Source: Devosia equisanguinis (GTDB lineage Bacteria; Pseudomonadota; Alphaproteobacteria; Rhizobiales; Hyphomicrobiaceae). From it: a stretch of 9,352 nt of DNA. The stretch spans positions 1-9,352 of the forward strand of contig CAMDMH010000078.1 in assembly GCA_945901835.1 (NCBI GenBank). The letters run 5' to 3'. Below the pieces are notes generated by a model. It was given only the letters and a program-made list of their open reading frames with translations. It was not told the DNA's origin and searched no databases. Position numbers and translations under genes: made by a program. Shown in pieces: positions 5,922 through 9,352 of this stretch (positions within the stretch are counted from its first letter, which is position 1; each line of letters opens with the position of its first letter).

Positions 5922-7486
5922 GACGGCCATTCTCGAGTTTGCTGAGCGACGGCTCTGGGCGCGGCAGCTCGGATGCGCGCGGGCTTGCGGAGCTGGAGCC
6001 GATCGGCATCGTCGATATCGGCTCGAACTCCGTGCGTCTGGTCGTGTACGATGGCGCAGTTCGCGCGCCGACGCCGCTGTTCAATGAGAAGGACAGCTGC
6101 AAACTTGGCCGCAGCATCGCTTCGACGGGCAGGCTCGACGAGGACAGCGTCGCCAGCGCATTGGCGACGCTCAGCCGTTTCCGAGCGATCACCCGCGTGC
6201 TCGGTGTCAAGAACATCCGCGCGTTCGCGACGGCGGCCGCGCGCGAGGCCTCCAACGGCGCCGAGTTCCTGGCCAACGGCGAGCGCGCGCTGGGCATGCC
6301 GATCCTGTTGCTGACTGGTGAGCGCGAAGCGGAACTGGCAGCCCTCGGCATTCAGATGGGTTTTGGTGCGGCCGACGGCGTTACCGGGGACATGGGCGGT
6401 GGTAGCCTCGAACTCGTCGACGTGGGGCCGGCGGGCCGGCGTAACGCGATGACGTTGCCGCTAGGGGGGCTGCGGCTGATCGACGTCGTTAACGGCAGGA
6501 TCGACCGGGCCGTCGGTGTGGTCGACGAGCAGTTGCAGCGCGTGTCCTGGGCGGGAGCGGGCAAGGGTCGGCCGTTCTATGCCGTGGGCGGCACCTGGCG
6601 AGCCCTGGCCAAGCTGCATATGGCCTATTCGAACTATCCGCTCGGCGTGCTGCACGGCTACGCCATTCCGGCGAAGGAGGCGCTTCGGTTCTGCGAGGCG
6701 CTGCGCAAGGGCAAGAAGGTTCGCGGGCTGGATGACGTGTCACGCGCGCGGCGTGACGTGTTGCCCTATGGCGCGCTCGTGCTGGAGCGGGCGCTCGAGC
6801 GCTTGCAGTCGTCCGAGGTCGTGTTCTCGGTATTCGGCATTCGAGAGGGCGCGCTGTTCGATCTGCTGCCTGTGACGGAGCGGCAACGGGACCCTCTGCT
6901 TGCCTTCTGCGAGGATCTCGCGCGGTTGCGGTCGCGCTCTCTGGTGCACGCCCGGGAGTTGTGTACCTGGACGGATGCCCTGTGGGCCGAGATCGGGCAG
7001 AAGGAGACGCCGGAGGAGCAGCGACTGCGACATGCGGGCTGCCTGCTGTCGGATATCGGCTGGCGGATCAACCCGGATTTCCGCGGCGAGCAGAGCCTGA
7101 ACGTCATCGCGCATTCGGCGATGGCGGGGATCGATCACCCCGGCCGCGTGTTCCTGGCGCTGACGGTCTACCTGCGGCATGCCGGGCCGACCGAGCCGCT
7201 GGAGCGGCTGGCCGACCGGCTTCGACCGCTCGGCGCACTGTTCTCCAACGATCGCCGCGCGCTGAAGCGGGCGCGCATTCTGTCGGCTGCGATCCGCACG
7301 GCGCACATGCTTTCGATGGGCCATCCCGGGATCATCGACGAGGCGCCGATCAAGGCCGAGGGCCAACGGTTGATTTTCACCCTGCCACGGGCGCATGCGG
7401 GGCTCGACGGCGACCGGTTGCGCCGCCGGTTCGATGCGCTGGCGAGGCTCGTCGAATTCGCTCCGGTAGTTCGCATCGGGACATGA
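5918..7486 (+). CDS. ppx: Ppx/GppA-family exopolyphosphatase
   Basis: Enzymes of this family release terminal phosphate from polyphosphate, and many also convert pppGpp to ppGpp. The 522-residue protein has the ASKHA fold. The first phosphate-binding loop is DIGSNSVRL (33-41), preceded by about 28 poorly conserved residues. The second is GDMGGGSLELVDV (Asp158 onwards). The C-terminal third resembles the HD-like helical domain of E. coli Ppx, with RHAGCLLSDIGWRIN and then VIAHSAMAG. The canonical His-Asp pair reads Ser-Asp here, as in Ppx proteins that lack HD activity. The ATG overlaps the ppk1 stop (ATGA at 5918-5921) and has GGAG just upstream, so it is translationally coupled to ppk1. Whether polyphosphate or pppGpp is the main substrate cannot be told from sequence. 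The length is usual for alphaproteobacterial members. Confidence 0.95.
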   Translation: MRRPFSSLLSDGSGRGSSDARGLAELEPIGIVDIGSNSVRLVVYDGAVRAPTPLFNEKDSCKLGRSIASTGRLDEDSVASALATLSRFRAITRVLGVKNIRAFATAAAREASNGAEFLANGERALGMPILLLTGEREAELAALGIQMGFGAADGVTGDMGGGSLELVDVGPAGRRNAMTLPLGGLRLIDVVNGRIDRAVGVVDEQLQRVSWAGAGKGRPFYAVGGTWRALAKLHMAYSNYPLGVLHGYAIPAKEALRFCEALRKGKKVRGLDDVSRARRDVLPYGALVLERALERLQSSEVVFSVFGIREGALFDLLPVTERQRDPLLAFCEDLARLRSRSLVHARELCTWTDALWAEIGQKETPEEQRLRHAGCLLSDIGWRINPDFRGEQSLNVIAHSAMAGIDHPGRVFLALTVYLRHAGPTEPLERLADRLRPLGALFSNDRRALKRARILSAAIRTAHMLSMGHPGIIDEAPIKAEGQRLIFTLPRAHAGLDGDRLRRRFDALARLVEFAPVVRIGT

Positions 7487-7490
7487 CAAA

Positions 7491-7554
7491 TTGAGCTTGC
7501 GCGGCGCGGTTTCGTGCTACACGCGTGTCGGGCTAAATCTGAGTTTCACGCTCC
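7491..7554 (+). promoter_or_regulatory. Possible promoter and leader of the dnaJ-like gene
   Basis: The gap of 68 bp after ppx contains TTGAGC (7491-7496), immediately followed by TTGC, and then TACACG (7518-7523) within GTGCTACACG. TTGCGC (7498-7503) to TACACG has only about 14-15 bp between boxes, and TTGAGC to TACACG about 21. Neither spacing is ideal. The ATG at 7555 has only a weak GAG at 7541. The gene may therefore also be reached by read-through from ppk1-ppx. Confidence 0.25.
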
Positions 7555-8475
7555 ATGGCCGACGATCCATATCTGCTGCTCGGCGTTGCCAAGAATGCTA
7601 CGTCTGAGGATATCTCCAAGTCGTTCCGTAAGCTGGCCAAGGAGCTGCATCCCGATCTCAATCCGGGCAACAAGGCTTCCGCGGAGAGATTCCAGAAGGT
7701 GTCGGCGGCGTACGAGCTGCTCAGTGATGCGGAGAAGCGGGCCAAGTTCGATCGGGGCGAGATCGACGGCGCCGGCGAGCCTCGCCGAGGGTACAATCCG
7801 TACGGCGGCGGTGCGCCCTTCGGGGGGCGCGGCGGCCGGCCCGGCGGCGGTCCCGGAGCTGGAGGCCCCGCCGACGATCGCGGCTTCGGCGAGGTCTTTG
7901 CCGATCTGTTCGGCGGCGCGCGCGGGGGGCGGGCACGCCCGGCCAGCACCAAAGGGCAGGACGTCCGCTACACGCTCGAGGTGGAGTTCCTCGAAGCGGT
8001 TCCAGGAACGCGCAAACGTGTGACACTGCCGGAAGGCGGCGTGCTGGATCTCGTGGTGCCCGAAGGCGTCGACGACGGGCAGGTGCTGCGCCTCAAGGGG
8101 AAGGGCCGCGCCAGCCCGCGTGGCGGCGAGCCCGGGGACGCGCTGGTCGAGATCAAGGTGCGCACCCATCGCGACTTCAAGCGCCAGGGCGACGATATCG
8201 TGCTCGATCTCGCGATCTCGATCGACGAGGCGGTGCTGGGCGCGAAAATCGAGGTGCCGACGGCGACAGGTCGGGTGGCGCTGACGCTGCCGAAGGGCAC
8301 GAGTTCGGGCACTGTCTTCCGGCTGCGCGGCAAAGGCGTGCGCAACCTGACGACGGGGGCCACGGGAGACCAGCTCGTGACCGTGCGGATCGTGCTACCC
8401 GAGACGATCGACGAGCAGCTTTCCTATTTCATGTCGGAGTGGCGTCAGAAGAACGCCTATGATCCGCGCAAGTAG
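7555..8475 (+). CDS. DnaJ-like Hsp40 co-chaperone without zinc finger (CbpA type)
   Basis: J-domain proteins stimulate the ATPase of DnaK and hand it unfolded clients. The 306-residue product has an N-terminal J domain (about 4-67) with the essential His32-Pro33-Asp34. A Gly-rich linker follows at about 78-130, with GFGEVFADLFGG inside it. Two DnaJ C-terminal beta domains follow (about 140-215 and 220-295; KGQDVRYTLEVEFLEAVPG, LTLPKGTSSGTVFRLRGKG). There is no CxxCxGxG zinc finger and I see no cysteine at all. It is therefore a type II/class B Hsp40 such as CbpA, not the housekeeping DnaJ. It lies 68 bp after ppx on the same strand. Polyphosphate acts as a chaperone in bacteria, so a functional link is possible, but it is inference from position only. 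A heat-shock (RpoH) promoter was not recognised. The J-domain and CTD assignment is firm. Confidence 0.95.
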   Translation: MADDPYLLLGVAKNATSEDISKSFRKLAKELHPDLNPGNKASAERFQKVSAAYELLSDAEKRAKFDRGEIDGAGEPRRGYNPYGGGAPFGGRGGRPGGGPGAGGPADDRGFGEVFADLFGGARGGRARPASTKGQDVRYTLEVEFLEAVPGTRKRVTLPEGGVLDLVVPEGVDDGQVLRLKGKGRASPRGGEPGDALVEIKVRTHRDFKRQGDDIVLDLAISIDEAVLGAKIEVPTATGRVALTLPKGTSSGTVFRLRGKGVRNLTTGATGDQLVTVRIVLPETIDEQLSYFMSEWRQKNAYDPRK

Positions 8476-8489
8476 GCACTTGATTACTC

Positions 8490-8509
8490 AGGCATTTCCG
8501 CTGTTGCCT
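8490..8509 (+). terminator. Weak hairpin after the dnaJ-like gene
   Basis: AGGCA (8490-8494) pairs with TGCCT (8505-8509) across a 10-nt loop, 15 bp after the dnaJ-like stop. There is no T tract, so at best this is a weak or Rho-assisted end. The intervening gap to the next gene (8476-8763) otherwise holds a nested inverted repeat (listed separately) and no gene I can support. Confidence 0.2.
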
Positions 8510-8643
8510 CGATACCTGGTCATCCCGGTGCTCGTCACCTGAATCCAGAGCGCGCTAGTCGGCGACGTTCGAGTACGGGGCGCGCTGGGTTACGGGGGCA
8601 AGTCCCGGTGCGACTTCATTACTTTGGACCGTCGGCGGAGACA

Positions 8644-8695
8644 AATCGGTAAGCAAGGAGCAAATTGGGCACACACAATTTCTCGGTCGCCGATT
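8644..8695. repeat. Nested inverted repeat upstream of the ubiD-like gene, operator candidate
   Basis: Two perfect 6-bp inverted repeats share one axis, give or take 2 bp. The inner one is AAATTG (8662-8667) and CAATTT (8676-8681) with 8 bp between. The outer one is AATCGG (8644-8649) and CCGATT (8690-8695). The inner repeat is AT-rich against a GC-rich background and lies about 80 bp before the ubiD-like ATG, a usual position for a dimeric regulator site. The half-site spacing is even, which does not fit the classic T-N11-A LysR site. The binding protein is unknown. Confidence 0.4.
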
Positions 8696-8763
8696 GATGA
8701 TTTGGCGCTTCCGGGCCAGAAGTCGTGTGCGTCCTCATTTTGTCCCTCTACAGCGGAGCCGTC

Positions 8764-9352
8764 ATGGCCGCCCTTCTGTCCAACGCCGACATCATCGACA
8801 CCCGTTTCCGGGCAGCACTCGAGCGCATGGCGGAGGCGGGGCGGCTCAGGACCTATGACAAGCCCGTCGACACGCACCTGGAAATCGCCGCGATCATGAA
8901 GCGGCTGGATGGCGGGCCAGCCATCATGTTCAACGATCCCAAGAGCTACGGGATGCCGGTGCTCGGCAATTTCCTGTCGGCGCAGGCGAATTGCGAGGCG
9001 GCGTTCGGCGTTGACTTCCTCGCCATCCGTACTTTCGTGGCGCGCGCGCTGGGCGCTCCGATCCCGCCGCAGATCGTCAAGAAGGCCGCGGCGCAGGATG
9101 TCGTGCTGACCAAGGGCTTCGATCTCCGAAAGCTGCTGCCGGCATTGCATCATACGGCGGAGGACGCAGGCCGCTTCGTGACCGCGGGTATCGTCATCAC
9201 CAAAGATCCCGAAACCGGCATTTACAACGCGTCCTATCATCGCCTGCAATTGCTGGGCCCCGATCGGACGGGATTGAAGCTCGATCTCGGGCGGCACCTC
9301 CGGCTCGCCTGGGAGCGGGCAAAGGCCAAGAAGCAGGATCTGCCGATGGTCG
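8764..9352 (+). CDS. UbiD-family decarboxylase, N-terminal part (runs off the window)
   Basis: The frame is open from ATG 8764 to the window edge, giving 196 complete codons. GGAG at 8755-8758 lies 5 nt before the ATG. UbiD-family enzymes decarboxylate aromatic or unsaturated acids using prenylated FMN and usually have about 450-500 residues. This fragment therefore covers the N-terminal domain and the start of the cofactor domain. Family features are RTYDKPVDTHLEIAAIMKR (about 31-49), FNDPKSYGMPVLGN (about 57-70), and the cofactor-region stretch ITKDPETGIYNASYHRLQ, with Asn155 to Gln162 resembling the Asn...Tyr-Arg-Leu-Gln of UbiD. After it come GRHLRLAWERA and the domain junction. The closing Glu-rich catalytic part is outside the window, so catalytic competence cannot be checked. 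The gene is monocistronic with respect to the window and has an inverted repeat upstream. Substrate (ubiquinone precursor or other aromatic acid) is undetermined. Confidence 0.88.
   Translation, partial: MAALLSNADIIDTRFRAALERMAEAGRLRTYDKPVDTHLEIAAIMKRLDGGPAIMFNDPKSYGMPVLGNFLSAQANCEAAFGVDFLAIRTFVARALGAPIPPQIVKKAAAQDVVLTKGFDLRKLLPALHHTAEDAGRFVTAGIVITKDPETGIYNASYHRLQLLGPDRTGLKLDLGRHLRLAWERAKAKKQDLPMV

Noticed and set aside
3903..5930. A 675-codon open frame on the - strand opposite ppk1
   Set aside because: It lies wholly within the certain ppk1 gene. High GC at third codon positions keeps the antisense frame open, and its translation is rich in Arg, His and Asp with no recognisable domain.
8575..8640. 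Cobalamin-type riboswitch or structured RNA suggested by GGTTACGGG...CCCGGTGCGAC
   Set aside because: Only a 4-5 bp stem (CGGG/CCCG) and a loose likeness exist. The conserved B12-box and core are missing, and no cobalamin gene follows.
8590..9297. A 235-codon open frame on the - strand opposite the ubiD-like gene
   Set aside because: The + strand frame has clear UbiD family sequence and a Shine-Dalgarno. The antisense frame shows no family signature.

Overview
The window is GC-rich, densely coding DNA from an alphaproteobacterium, most likely Hyphomicrobiales (inferred from gene content, protein style and codon use; no rRNA or other marker gene is present). All nine genes I can support lie on the + strand. 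Large open frames on the - strand are codon-bias shadows of these genes.

Region 1 (1-2573) is part of a sulfur-oxidation (sox) locus. A non-coding leader is followed by soxA and soxX, which form the c-type cytochrome complex that loads thiosulfate onto the SoxYZ carrier. Next come a periplasmic CPWC thioredoxin of the SoxS type and a short ArsR-family repressor (SoxR type). The four genes are tightly packed and probably co-transcribed. SoxA is the one-haem form: it has one CxxCH and a cysteine pair where di-haem SoxA has its second haem. The regulator has two cysteines 66 residues apart, the arrangement of the persulfide sensors SqrR and BigR. This suggests a self-contained unit of thiosulfate entry enzyme, thiol maintenance and sulfane-sulfur sensing. 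soxYZ, soxB and soxCD are not in the window.

Region 2 (2574-3743) holds a VIT1/CCC1-family Fe/Mn transporter gene between two non-coding gaps that contain hairpins. Region 3 (3744-7486) is a polyphosphate pair: ppk1 makes polyphosphate and ppx/gppA, overlapping it by 4 bp, degrades it. Region 4 (7555-8475) is a zinc-finger-less DnaJ of the CbpA type. Region 5 is a 288-bp gap with a nested inverted repeat, followed by the first 196 codons of a UbiD-family decarboxylase that runs off the right edge.

I found no mobile element, CRISPR array, tRNA or rRNA. Nothing amounts to a clearly new system. The most useful leads are the one-haem SoxA with a linked persulfide-sensor regulator, the transporter-ppk-ppx-DnaJ neighbourhood, and two unexplained inverted-repeat structures upstream of vit and ubiD.
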